The notes below the pieces were generated by a model. That model made no database searches and had not been told where the DNA came from. It saw only the letters and a program-made list of their open reading frames with translations. Below, in pieces: positions 7,280 to 15,224 of a DNA stretch of 33,530 bases (positions are counted from its first letter, which is position 1; every line of letters starts with the position of its first letter). The stretch covers positions 1 to 33,530 of the forward strand of contig DATCZS010000062.1 in assembly GCA_036525795.1 (NCBI GenBank). The letters run 5' to 3'. A program made the translations under genes and the position numbers. The DNA comes from DATCZS01 sp036525795 (GTDB lineage Bacteria > Actinomycetota > Acidimicrobiia > Spongiisociales > ZC4RG35).

Positions 7280-8482
7280 ATGGATCTCGGAAACGGCCTC
7301 GGCCACCTCACGTACTCGACGCTCGTCCACCCGGGCGACACCTGGGACGACATCTGGGCGAGCCTCACCACCTACGTGCCGGCGGTGAAGGAGCGGGTGT
7401 CGCCCGACCGCCGGTTCGGAGTGTCGCTGCGCCTCTCGGCCGCCTCGGTGGGCCGGCTGCGGGCCGACGCCGCCGAACGCGGCCGGCTGCGGACCTTCCT
7501 CGACGACAACGACCTGTATCTGTACACGGCGAACGCCTTCCCCTACGGCCCGTTCAAGAACACGGTCGTCATGGAGGACGTGTACGAACCGGACTGGCGC
7601 ACCGACGCCCGGGCCGAGTACACGATGGCGGTGGCCGACATCCTCGCCGAAGTGGGCGGCGAGGGGGTCAACCCGTCGATTCAGACCGCCCCGCTCGGGT
7701 TCAAACCGAAAGTCACCGGTCCGGATGTCGTCGATGCCTACACCCGCCAGGTGACCCGGGTGGTCGGCCACCTCGTCGAGTTGGAAGCGCGGACCGGACG
7801 AACGGTGACCCTCGCTCTCGAGCCGGAACCCCACTGCTACCTCGAAACGACCGACGAGACGGTGGCGTACTTCGCCAACCATCTGTTCGGAGATGCCGTC
7901 GCCGGAGACCTCGCCCAGCGAGCCGGGCTCTCCCGGGGAGATGCTGCGGACGCCATGCGACGCCACGTCGGAGTGGTCTTCGACGTGGGACACCAGTCGG
8001 TCCAATTCGAGGACGTCTACGCCAGCCTGCAGAAACTGGCGGATGCCGGCATCGAGGTGCTCAAGCTGCAGGAGGCGGCAGCGCTCCATGTCTCCGAGGT
8101 CACCCCGGCGGTGATCGACGCACTGCGGCCGTTCACCGACACCGTCTACCTGACCCAGACGGTGCAGCGGGACGAGAACGGGCTGACTCGCTTCCTGCAC
8201 CTCGCCGATGCCATCGAAGCGTGGGAAGCGCGACCGACGCGGTGCGAATGGCGCACGCATTTCCACATGCCGGTCTTCCTCGACGACCTCGGTGACTTCC
8301 GTACGACCCGGTTCGTGCTCGAGGATGCCCTGGCATTCCACAGGCGAAATCGGCTCTCGGCCCAGCTCGAGATCGAGACCTACACCTGGGACGTGCTTCC
8401 CGCCCACCTCAAACACGGGACGATCGTCGACTACGTGTGCCGCGAGCTCGAATGGGTGGCAGCCCAGCTCTCGGGAGGCTGA
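7280..8482 (+). CDS. eboE: EboE-type metabolite-traffic protein (xylose-isomerase-like TIM barrel)
   Basis: A 400-residue protein that matches EboE from the eboABCDEF clusters. The N-terminal GHLTYSTLVHPGDTWDDI (EboE: HLTYCTNIHPGE.W), then VPAVKERVSPDRRFGVSLRLS, NAFPYGPFKN.VV...VYEPDW and IQTAPLGFKPK follow the family's order. EboE has a xylose-isomerase-like TIM barrel; possible metal ligands here are in LALEPEPHC (about residue 177), FDVGHQSVQFE (about 236) and the C-terminal LEIETYTWDVLP. The ebo genes have been linked to export or handling of secondary-metabolite precursors such as scytonemin monomers. Here there is no eboA-D or eboF; the neighbours are dehydrogenases and an amidohydrolase. 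AGGAG five nt upstream supports the ATG. The exact reaction is unknown. Confidence 0.8.
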   Translation: MDLGNGLGHLTYSTLVHPGDTWDDIWASLTTYVPAVKERVSPDRRFGVSLRLSAASVGRLRADAAERGRLRTFLDDNDLYLYTANAFPYGPFKNTVVMEDVYEPDWRTDARAEYTMAVADILAEVGGEGVNPSIQTAPLGFKPKVTGPDVVDAYTRQVTRVVGHLVELEARTGRTVTLALEPEPHCYLETTDETVAYFANHLFGDAVAGDLAQRAGLSRGDAADAMRRHVGVVFDVGHQSVQFEDVYASLQKLADAGIEVLKLQEAAALHVSEVTPAVIDALRPFTDTVYLTQTVQRDENGLTRFLHLADAIEAWEARPTRCEWRTHFHMPVFLDDLGDFRTTRFVLEDALAFHRRNRLSAQLEIETYTWDVLPAHLKHGTIVDYVCRELEWVAAQLSGG

Positions 8483-8486
8483 TCGA

Positions 8487-9494
8487 TCAGCCCCGCCCTC
8501 TGACCTGTGAGATGAGCCGGCTGACGTTGCCTTCGAGGATGGCGGCCCGCTCGCCCGGGGTCAGGCCGGGGACCGTGTCCAGCGTGGCGATCGGGTCCAG
8601 ATCCCCCATGGGGAACGGGTAGTCCGAACCCAGCACCACGTGGTCGGCTCCGGCGAAGTCGATGAGGAACCTGAGGCTCGATGCGGTGAACACCACCGTG
8701 TCGAAATAGAGCTTGGCCACGACCTCGAGCGGGGAGCTCTTCATGTCGGTGGCCACCACATGAGGAAGGGCCTCGTATCCGCGCTGGATGCGCCCCACCT
8801 GATACGGCAGCGCTCCGCCGCCGTGAACCATGCACATCGTGAGGTCGGGGAAGCGGTCGAACAATCCCGCCACCATCAGGCGGTCGAGGGCGATCGTGCT
8901 CTCAAGCGGCCGGCCCACCATGTTGTCGAGCAACTTGGCGCTCAGATCGATCCCGATCAGCGGCATGTGGGGGTGCAGGAGGACGATGCATCGCAGCTCC
9001 TCCGCCTTGGCCCAAAAGGCGTCGAGATCGGAGGCGGCAAGTGCCGCCCCGTCGATCGTGGTGCAGATCTCGACTCCCACCGCCCCCAGCCGGGACACGG
9101 CGTATTCGAGTTCGGCGGCAGCGAGTTCACCGTCCTGGAGCGGCACCGTGGCGAGCATCTCGAATCGGTCCGGGTGCGACGCGACCTCCTCCGCCATGAC
9201 TTCGTTCGACCTGCGGGCGAACGCGGCGCCCGCCTCTGGCTCCAGCTCGTATCCGGTGAGGTCCACCCAGCTGGAGAGGACCTGGACGCCGACGCCAGTG
9301 TCGTCCATGGTCTTCAGACGCAGGGCGGTGTCGACGAGGTCGGCCCGTACCGGACCCACCCGGCGGCGCCCGTCGAGGAGCGCCGTGACTCCCTTGCCGT
9401 CTTCGGCCACCTCGATCCCGAACGACCCACCTTCTGACCGAAGAAGGTCGACCAGTCCCGATGGAACACAGTGAGCGTGGATGTCGATACTCAT
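8487..9494 (-). CDS. Metal-dependent amidohydrolase (ACMSD-like)
   Basis: A 335-residue TIM-barrel hydrolase/decarboxylase of the amidohydrolase superfamily, 2-amino-3-carboxymuconate-semialdehyde decarboxylase branch. The zinc ligands are visible in order: SIDIHAHC (HxH at the N terminus), LLHPHMP (about residue 155), MVHGGGALPYQVGR (about 220) and VLGSDYPFPMG near the C terminus with the metal Asp. ACMSD relatives decarboxylate or hydrolyse carboxylated ring or dienoic compounds. The ATG at 9494 has AGAGGAGAGG upstream, and this removes a long implausible N-terminal extension. It is convergent with the EboE-type gene (4 nt between stops), so it has its own promoter in the 9495-9877 gap. The substrate is unknown. 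Confidence 0.85.
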   Translation of the reverse strand: MSIDIHAHCVPSGLVDLLRSEGGSFGIEVAEDGKGVTALLDGRRRVGPVRADLVDTALRLKTMDDTGVGVQVLSSWVDLTGYELEPEAGAAFARRSNEVMAEEVASHPDRFEMLATVPLQDGELAAAELEYAVSRLGAVGVEICTTIDGAALAASDLDAFWAKAEELRCIVLLHPHMPLIGIDLSAKLLDNMVGRPLESTIALDRLMVAGLFDRFPDLTMCMVHGGGALPYQVGRIQRGYEALPHVVATDMKSSPLEVVAKLYFDTVVFTASSLRFLIDFAGADHVVLGSDYPFPMGDLDPIATLDTVPGLTPGERAAILEGNVSRLISQVRGRG

Positions 9495-9877
9495 CGGGTC
9501 CTCTCCTCTGTCGCCGGCCCACACCGGAAACCCAACACACTCTTCGTCGTCGTCACACCAGCCGGGCAGGCGTTCACCTTCACCTCCATCGCGCAAGGGA
9601 AAGATAGCCCGGCCGCTCGTCGGCGGGAGAAGCGGCCCGAACGGCCACGTCTAAGAGAGTTCGAGAACGCACCGGATGTCGTCCGACGCCCGCCGCCGCT
9701 CCACGCCCCGCCTCACGCGTCTGTTGTCCGCCCAGGAGATCCCGGCCCGGACGCAACGCGTCGTCCGCGGCGGCGCACGGTTGATGTGGTGGTGTCTGGA
9801 TCTACCCCGGAATCCGGCAACGACGGGGCACGCGAGGACGCCTACACCCTCGCCCCGCGGCCCCGTTGGATCGGGTC
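9495..9877. other. Intergenic stretch without a credible gene
   Basis: It separates two minus-strand genes, so it should hold the promoter of the amidohydrolase and the end of the lipoprotein transcript. The open frames through it have no ribosome binding sites or recognisable protein character. I see no clear hairpin terminator. Confidence 0.5.
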
Positions 9878-10795
9878 TCAGGGCAGGTAGACCTCCGCCA
9901 CCTCGACGATCGTGCCCTCCACCACCGTGAACACGTAGGGCAGAAGACCCTCGGTGTACCAGCGCCATTCGAGCCCGGGATCTTCCTCACCCCCGAGCAG
10001 GATGCTCCAGGTTTCCAGGTCGACGGTTTCAGTGGTAAGGCAAGGGCCGTTCTCGTAGCAGGCCTGCAACACCACGATCGCGTCGGGGGATACGGTGAAG
10101 TCGGTCGTCGATTCATCGGGATTCCGGATGAAGTATTCGTTCGGAAGGTCCTCGTCGGCCCCGATCACGCCGGCCTCGCGAGCGGCGACGACTGCCTCTT
10201 CTCCACTCAGCATCTCGGCCTGGTCGATGCGAACAATGGTTGCGCCGTCGCCCGTCTCGAAGGAGCGAAGCCACCCAAAGACGTCTTCGCCTGCGGCGGC
10301 CATCGTCGTGCTGGTGCCGGGAGACGGCTCCACGATCCCGACGGCAGCCGGCAGCAGGTCCGAAAGGAGTTGGTCCCAGTCGAAGATGCCGCAGCCGTTC
10401 GTTCGGTCCACTGCGGTGTCGACCGATCGATCGTCGATGGTGCCGGTGATGGTCGCCACGTCGGGGCCGCCGTAGATCTCCGTGCACATCCGGTCGCCAG
10501 GAGGACCGTCGACCAGACGTGACACCACATCATCGTCGGCCAGCGACATGCAAGCCGCCTGCTCATCGACGCCGACATCCTCGGGTGTGACTGTCGCCGT
10601 GTCGCCGAGACAGGTCAGCCGGTACTCGAGAGTCTCGCGAGCCGGGTGCTCGACCACCATCGCGAGATCCGCAACCGGATAGAGGGCCCCGAGCGGATCG
10701 TCGGTCGACGGGGTGCTGCCGTCGCTGGTTACGCCGTCTCCACACGCCGTCATCGCTATCGCAATCACCGCCAGCCAGCAGACAGGCCGGATCAT
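9878..10795 (-). CDS. Lipoprotein with subtilisin-inhibitor-like (SSI) domain
   Basis: A 305-residue predicted lipoprotein: signal peptide MIRPVCWLAVIAIAMTAC with the acylated cysteine at 18, then a Ser/Thr/Asp-rich linker. Residues about 55-150 resemble the Streptomyces subtilisin inhibitor fold: YRLTCLG (Cys62), DEQAACMSLA (Cys82), MCTEIYGGPDVATITGT (Cys104) and DRTNGCGIFDWDQL (Cys135). The spacing of 20 and 31 residues fits the two SSI disulfides (15 and 30 in the type protein). A second domain of about 140 residues with a CYENGPC pair follows and ends in beta-rich sequence I cannot name. It is expected on the outer face of the membrane. ATG at 10795 has AAGGAG six nt upstream. Protease inhibition is plausible but not shown. 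Confidence 0.75.
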   Translation of the reverse strand: MIRPVCWLAVIAIAMTACGDGVTSDGSTPSTDDPLGALYPVADLAMVVEHPARETLEYRLTCLGDTATVTPEDVGVDEQAACMSLADDDVVSRLVDGPPGDRMCTEIYGGPDVATITGTIDDRSVDTAVDRTNGCGIFDWDQLLSDLLPAAVGIVEPSPGTSTTMAAAGEDVFGWLRSFETGDGATIVRIDQAEMLSGEEAVVAAREAGVIGADEDLPNEYFIRNPDESTTDFTVSPDAIVVLQACYENGPCLTTETVDLETWSILLGGEEDPGLEWRWYTEGLLPYVFTVVEGTIVEVAEVYLP

Positions 10796-11180
10796 CGGAT
10801 ACTCCTTCTTTTCATGAGGCGAACAACGGGTCTCCGTTTTCCCTCCGGTCACCGTGCGAATGACGCATGGCTCGGGGCCGGATCGAGCGCCGGCGAGGGC
10901 ACCGCACGGAGCGCCGGCATCAATTGCCGCGCGGTCGCCCCGGCATCGGGCTCGGAGGCGTTGCTCGCCCCGCCTGGTGCGAGGACACACGAACGACCTC
11001 CACGCAACGTCCGGTGCCGGGGTCGAACCACTTCGCGTCCTGGCGATTCACGGCCGATGCCATCGACGACTCCTACGCGAGCCACCATCGGCCCATTCTC
11101 TTCCTCCCCGATTCCCTTGTCAATGGCCATTGCGGCAATAACTGTTGACATCACGGAGAGCCTGCCGCAAGCTGGAGTCG
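10796..11180. other. Divergent intergenic region (385 nt)
   Basis: It lies between the divergent lipoprotein and HTH genes. The right end holds a clear promoter for the HTH gene (annotated separately) and an exact 12-bp palindrome CAATGGCCATTG at 11121-11132. The rest shows no credible gene on either strand. Confidence 0.5.
11145..11173 (+). promoter_or_regulatory. Promoter of the small HTH gene, leaderless layout
   Basis: A perfect TTGACA (11145-11150), a 17-nt spacer and CAAGCT (11168-11173, with the important A2 and T6 of a -10 box). The ATG follows after 7 nt, so transcription would begin on or next to the start codon. The palindrome CAATGGCCATTG lies 12 nt upstream of the -35. Confidence 0.6.
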
Positions 11181-11549
11181 ATGTCCGCCGAGACCCGAGC
11201 CGCCACCCTTCGCCTCATCGACGTGCTCCGTGCACTCGACGCAATGGCTCAAGCCAACATCGACCGTTCCCACCAGATCAAGGCCCGAATCCACGATCTT
11301 CTCGCCCGCCTCGAAGCCGGGGAACGACTACCCGAGATCGTGGAGACCGAGATGCCGCCGCGCATCCCCACCCTGATCACGGCCAACATCGAAGCACTGC
11401 ACGACGTCGGCGCAACACTGCGCAAAGCCGAAGCCGCCGCCCTCAGAGCTCACGGATACACCATGGAGCAGATCGCCGACCTCTTCGGCGTCACGCGCCA
11501 GCGGATCTCCGTGCTTCTGAGAGACCAGACACCGCCCTCCGCCGGATGA
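11181..11549 (+). CDS. Small helix-turn-helix protein
   Basis: A 122-residue protein. The N-terminal 60 residues are helical and charged (LIDVLRALDAMAQANIDRS..IKARIHDLLARLEAG). The C terminus holds a helix-turn-helix YTMEQIADLFGVTRQRISVLLR (about residues 90-111), similar to sigma region 4 / resolvase-type DNA-binding helices. It probably binds DNA, perhaps its own promoter, where a 12-bp palindrome lies; that is inference. ATG at 11181 is chosen because a consensus promoter ends 7 nt upstream. A longer frame from 11145 would start inside the -35 box. No partner gene is obvious. Confidence 0.75.
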   Translation: MSAETRAATLRLIDVLRALDAMAQANIDRSHQIKARIHDLLARLEAGERLPEIVETEMPPRIPTLITANIEALHDVGATLRKAEAAALRAHGYTMEQIADLFGVTRQRISVLLRDQTPPSAG

Positions 11550-11619
11550 TGCGCGCCGGTGCCAGGCCACCCCGGCCGGCGGCGCCCTCCTCCGGCCCAC
11601 CGCGTTGAGAGGAGAACCC

Positions 11620-12063
11620 GTGCCGAAGATGTCGTCTGCCGAGATCGAGGAGTTCCTGACGCTGCCGCTCGTACCGGTCCTCTCGGTGAGCCGGCGGGAC
11701 CGGGGACCGGTCGCCGTGCCGATCTGGTACGGCTATGACGACGGGGTGTTCTCGTTCATCACCGGCCGCGACTCGGTTCACGGGAAGCTGATCCAGCAGA
11801 CGGGACGGGCGACCCTCACATTCCATCACGAGGTCTACGGCGCCCGCAACACCGTCGAGCGCTACGTGCACGCCGAAGGGCCCGTCGAATTCACCGACGA
11901 CGACATCACACCGGTCGTGCGCAGCTATCGCCGGCGCTACTACACGGGCCCTGATGCAGAGGTCTGGATCAACGAGCCCCTCACCGATGCGAACTACCGC
12001 CAGAACATCGCCGTTCTCCGCCCGGAGCTGATGACGGGATATCGCTGGGAGACCTCGTTGTGA
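11620..12063 (+). CDS. Pyridoxamine 5'-phosphate oxidase-fold protein (PPOX, possibly F420-dependent)
   Basis: A 147-residue split-barrel flavin-fold protein. The start KMSSAEIEEFLTLPLVPVLSVSRRDRGPVAVPIWYGYDDGVF and the following SFITGRDSVHGKLIQQTGRATLTF are typical of actinobacterial PPOX-class proteins, where the barrel binds FMN or F420 at a dimer interface. Biliverdin, pyridoxamine phosphate and other substrates are known in the family; none can be chosen here. GTG at 11620 follows GAGAGGAG by five nt and is preferred over a TTG five codons upstream. It lies 70 nt after the HTH gene on the same strand and may be co-transcribed. Confidence 0.85.
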   Translation: MPKMSSAEIEEFLTLPLVPVLSVSRRDRGPVAVPIWYGYDDGVFSFITGRDSVHGKLIQQTGRATLTFHHEVYGARNTVERYVHAEGPVEFTDDDITPVVRSYRRRYYTGPDAEVWINEPLTDANYRQNIAVLRPELMTGYRWETSL

Positions 12064-12227
12064 GCGACCCACGACTGCGATGACACTGGAGCGGGCGCGA
12101 TTCCGGTCTTGACCGGGTCGCCCCACCGCCCGCCGGCCGCATCCTCCCGATGCCCTCACCTCCATGATCGACCCAGCAGAGATATACCGGCGGTGCTGTG
12201 ATAGCTTCCATCCGTGAGGCAGCCGAG

Positions 12228-14024
12228 ATGAAACGCAAGCTCGCGGCGATCATGGTCGCGGACGTGGTCGGCTACTCGCGATTGATGGAGGCCGACGAAG
12301 AGGGCACCGCCGGTCGCGTCGCGAAACTGCGCGAGGTCGTCGATGCGCAGATCGCCGAGACCGACGGCCGCGTCTTCAAGGCGATGGGCGACGCGATCCT
12401 CGCCGAGTTTCCGAGCCCGATCAACGCAGTACGGGCGGCCGTCGGAATCCGAGCCGGGCTGACATTGGTCCAGCGGGACGCCGACGAACCTATGCGGATG
12501 CGGTACGGACTGCACCTGGCAGATGTGCTGATCGACGGTGATGACCTGATCGGTGACGGTGTGAACCTCGCGGCGCGCATCCAGGCGGCCGCCGAACCGG
12601 ATGCGATAGAGATCAGCGCGGCACTGTTCGAGTCGGTGCGCCGGTCCTCTCCGTATGCGTTCGACGACCTCGGCGAGCAGAGATTCAAGAACATCGGCGA
12701 ATCCGTCAGGGTGTACCGCCTGCGGGGCGAGATCGAGCGCCACCGCTACCAGGTCACACCCGAGCCCAGGCCGCAGCAGCACCAGCAGAGACCGCATTCG
12801 TTGGCGGTGATGCCGATCGAGTTTCCGGCCGGCCACGAAGACTCGCGTTACCTCGCGGAGGGCATCGCCGAAGAACTGAACTTCGAACTGGGGCGGTTCC
12901 GAAAGCTGTTCGTGACCTCGCGCTCGGCAACCGCCGTACTCGCCGAGCAGCGCGCCGACCCGGTCACGGTGGGCCAGCGGCTGGGAGTCCGCTACGTGCT
13001 GGGGGGCATCCTCCGCCAACTGGGCGGGCAGGTGCGGCTCTCCCTTTCACTGGTCGAAACCGAAACCGGCGGCGTCGTCTGGAGCGACCGCGTGAGCCTG
13101 CCGTTCGAAGAGTTGGTGGAGGGGCTCGACGAACTGGTGGCACGGATCGCGGCCACGGTGCTGGGCCGAATCCAGGATGCCGACATCGCCTCGGCCCGGC
13201 GCATGCGCCCGGACTCGATGACCGCCTACGAGTTCCACCTGCGGGGTTTGGAGTATCACCGCCTAGGCGGGGTGACCGACGCCAACCTGCAGCACGCTCT
13301 CGATTGGTTCGAGCGCGCCATCGAGGCCGACCCGGCGTTCGCCAGACCCCACGCGATGTGGGTCTGCGCCCGTTCCGGGCTGCCGGAGTTCGATTTGGAC
13401 GAGGGTGAACAGCGCACCCAGCGGGCACTCGAGCTCGATCCCAACGATCCCGAGGCCAATCGGGTCATGGGTTCGATCTTGATGCACCGCCGGTCGTTCG
13501 ACGCCGCCCGCCGCTATCACGAAAAGGCGATGGCGATGAGCCCGACCGATGCCTACATCCGCGCCCGATCTGCGGCCTTCTACAACTTTGCCGGCGAGCC
13601 CAAGCGAGCGCTGGAGTTGCTCGAGGAGGCGGACGAGCTGGATCCTTTCCTGCCGGTCTGGTGCGTTGAGGAGCGTGCCGCCGCCCTGTACAACGCCGGC
13701 CGCTACGCCGAGGCGGCAGAGGCAACGCTCGAGCTGACCTTCCAGACCCGACGCTCGCGGCTGTACCGCGCCGCGTCTCTGATGGCGCTCGGCGACGCCG
13801 ACGGCGCGCGACGGGCCGTGCTCGAGGCGTTGGCGGTGGCGCCCGACCTGACGACGGCATTCATCGACGACCAGGAGCACTATCAGGACGAGGCGGTCAC
13901 GCAGACGATGATGGACCGCCTGGCGTCAGCCGGCCTTCCCATCACCACCCACGCGGACCCCGGCCGACCGGCCGGCCCCCCGCCGCTGCAAGAGGTAGAC
14001 CGGGCCGTTCACACTGCGAGATAG
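12228..14024 (+). CDS. Class III adenylate/guanylate cyclase with TolB-like domain and TPRs
   Basis: A 598-residue soluble signalling protein. Residues 1-175 are a class III cyclase domain with both metal-binding aspartates (Asp12 in VADVVGYS, Asp55 in KAMGDAIL), the purine-selecting Lys51, and Asn113/Arg117 of GDGVNLAARI, so it should be active, probably forming cAMP. Residues about 200-320 (LAVMPIEFP..DSRYLAEGIAEELNFEL..LGVRYVLGGILRQLGGQVRLSLSLVETETGGVVWSDR) match the TolB-N/FlgO-like region often found after such cyclases. Several tetratricopeptide repeats fill residues about 335-560. ATG at 12228 follows GTGAGG by eight nt; a GTG 30 nt upstream is less likely. It converges with the SDR gene, and the two coding ends overlap by 16 nt. 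Confidence 0.9.
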   Translation: MKRKLAAIMVADVVGYSRLMEADEEGTAGRVAKLREVVDAQIAETDGRVFKAMGDAILAEFPSPINAVRAAVGIRAGLTLVQRDADEPMRMRYGLHLADVLIDGDDLIGDGVNLAARIQAAAEPDAIEISAALFESVRRSSPYAFDDLGEQRFKNIGESVRVYRLRGEIERHRYQVTPEPRPQQHQQRPHSLAVMPIEFPAGHEDSRYLAEGIAEELNFELGRFRKLFVTSRSATAVLAEQRADPVTVGQRLGVRYVLGGILRQLGGQVRLSLSLVETETGGVVWSDRVSLPFEELVEGLDELVARIAATVLGRIQDADIASARRMRPDSMTAYEFHLRGLEYHRLGGVTDANLQHALDWFERAIEADPAFARPHAMWVCARSGLPEFDLDEGEQRTQRALELDPNDPEANRVMGSILMHRRSFDAARRYHEKAMAMSPTDAYIRARSAAFYNFAGEPKRALELLEEADELDPFLPVWCVEERAAALYNAGRYAEAAEATLELTFQTRRSRLYRAASLMALGDADGARRAVLEALAVAPDLTTAFIDDQEHYQDEAVTQTMMDRLASAGLPITTHADPGRPAGPPPLQEVDRAVHTAR

Positions 14025-14752
14025 CCGCCGTCGACCACGAGGTTGTGACCGTGAAGGTATCGCGCCTGGTCTGACGCAAGGAAGAGGATGGAATCCGCCA
14101 CCTCCTCGGGGGTACCGAATCGCGGCAGCGGCATCCCTGCGGTCCGGTGACCCTCGATGGTGGGGTCCTTGGCGATCATGGCCGCCATACCCTCGGTCAT
14201 GATCGGACCGGGCGCAACCGCGTTGACGTTGATGTTCTCCCGGGCGAGCTCGAACGCCAGCGTTCGCGTCATGTTCACCACCGAGCCCTTGGTCGTGCAA
14301 TACACAGAGAAGTCCGGGGCACCCACGAACCCGAACGTGCTCGAGATCAGGACGACCTTCCCCCCACCCTTGGCCCGGAAATGCGGGACGGCTTTCTGGA
14401 CGGACAGGAAATATCCCTTGATGTTGACCGCCAGTGCTCGATCGAGCTCGTCCTCGGTGACGTCGAGGAAGGCACCCTTGGCCCGATGGATGGCACCGCA
14501 CACGAGGATGTCGAGTCCGCCGAAGCGGGAGACGGCGGTTTCGATGGCGCGCTCGATGTCGGCGGCCACCCCGCAGTCCGCCTCCACGCCGACCAGTTGC
14601 CCGCCGAGCTCCGCTTCGAGCCCGCCGAGCAGGGCGGCGTCGATGTCGGCGACCACCACGTTCGCCCCCGCCGCCACAAGACGTCGCGCCGTCGCCGCAC
14701 CGATCCCCTGCCCGCCGCCTGTGATCAGGGCAGTCTTCGCCTCGAACTCCAT
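14009..14752 (-). CDS. Short-chain dehydrogenase/reductase (SDR)
   Basis: A 247-residue classical SDR. The cofactor loop is TGGGQGIG (residues about 11-18), and an Asp after the second strand (VVADID) suggests NAD(H) preference. The catalytic set is present: Ser in VLISSTFGFVG, and Tyr/Lys in YCTTKGSVVN, followed by NAVAPGPIMTEGM. The usual NNAG motif is altered to VCGAIHRA. The C terminus WLVDGGY-type ending (VVDGGYLAV) is intact. The substrate cannot be read from sequence. AGGAGG four nt before ATG supports the start. The upstream sequence CCAACACGAGGAG resembles the leaders of the next two minus-strand genes upstream. Confidence 0.9.
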   Translation of the reverse strand: MEFEAKTALITGGGQGIGAATARRLVAAGANVVVADIDAALLGGLEAELGGQLVGVEADCGVAADIERAIETAVSRFGGLDILVCGAIHRAKGAFLDVTEDELDRALAVNIKGYFLSVQKAVPHFRAKGGGKVVLISSTFGFVGAPDFSVYCTTKGSVVNMTRTLAFELARENINVNAVAPGPIMTEGMAAMIAKDPTIEGHRTAGMPLPRFGTPEEVADSILFLASDQARYLHGHNLVVDGGYLAV

Positions 14753-14959
14753 TCGCCCTCCTCGTGTTGGTGCGAACGTAGCGACATTGACCCCGGCGCG
14801 GGACAGGGAGTGTCAGGGTTTCGACCGGGATGTCCGAAGTCGGAACGGGTCACCGGGGGACTGCTCGCCCCGGTTCGGTCAGGGCGGGGCGCCATCGTGT
14901 TCGGGTCCGCCGGCGGCCCGCACCCGCGTGGCGGGCGCGACGACCGGACAGGCTTCGTC

Positions 14960-15175
14960 TCAGGCGCTGGCGATCGACTCGATCCAGACGACCGGGATCG
15001 ACTCGGTTCCGCGCTCGTTGCGCAGGAGGATGGACCACACGCCGTGGGTGGTCTGAACACCGAGGTACTCCCCGGTGGCGTTGGCCGTTGAGGTGACGGC
15101 GCTGTACCGCACCCCGCGTTGTAGATGATTCAGATCGATATGCGCCATCGAGGGCGCGATGCTGGCTCTCCGCAT
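14960..15175 (-). CDS. Small beta-rich protein, possibly Sm-like
   Basis: A 71-residue protein I do not recognise by name. After a short N terminus it is predicted mostly beta: GVRYSAVTST, ATGEYLGVQTTHGVWSILLRN, ESIPVVWIESI. The G-E-x-x-G-h-x-x-x-x-G-h-h-x-h-x-L order resembles the Sm1 motif of Sm/Hfq proteins or other small SH3-like barrels. AAGGAG six nt before ATG is a strong ribosome binding site, and the gene lies 49 nt downstream of the RRM-helicase gene on the same strand, so an RNA-related role is plausible. Both the fold and the role are inference. Confidence 0.65.
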   Translation of the reverse strand: MRRASIAPSMAHIDLNHLQRGVRYSAVTSTANATGEYLGVQTTHGVWSILLRNERGTESIPVVWIESIASA

Positions 15176-15224
15176 TGAGAACTCCTTGTGTTGATTCTTG
15201 TGAGGATCGGCGCTGTCGCCGGGC

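Noticed and set aside
7100..8416. A 438-codon minus-strand frame opposite the EboE-type gene
   Set aside because: It mirrors the third-codon GC bias of the plus-strand gene, which has family motifs and a ribosome binding site. The mirror peptide has none.
13263..13880. Long antisense frames opposite the cyclase-TPR gene
   Set aside because: They are explained by antisense codon bias; no start signal or recognisable domain.
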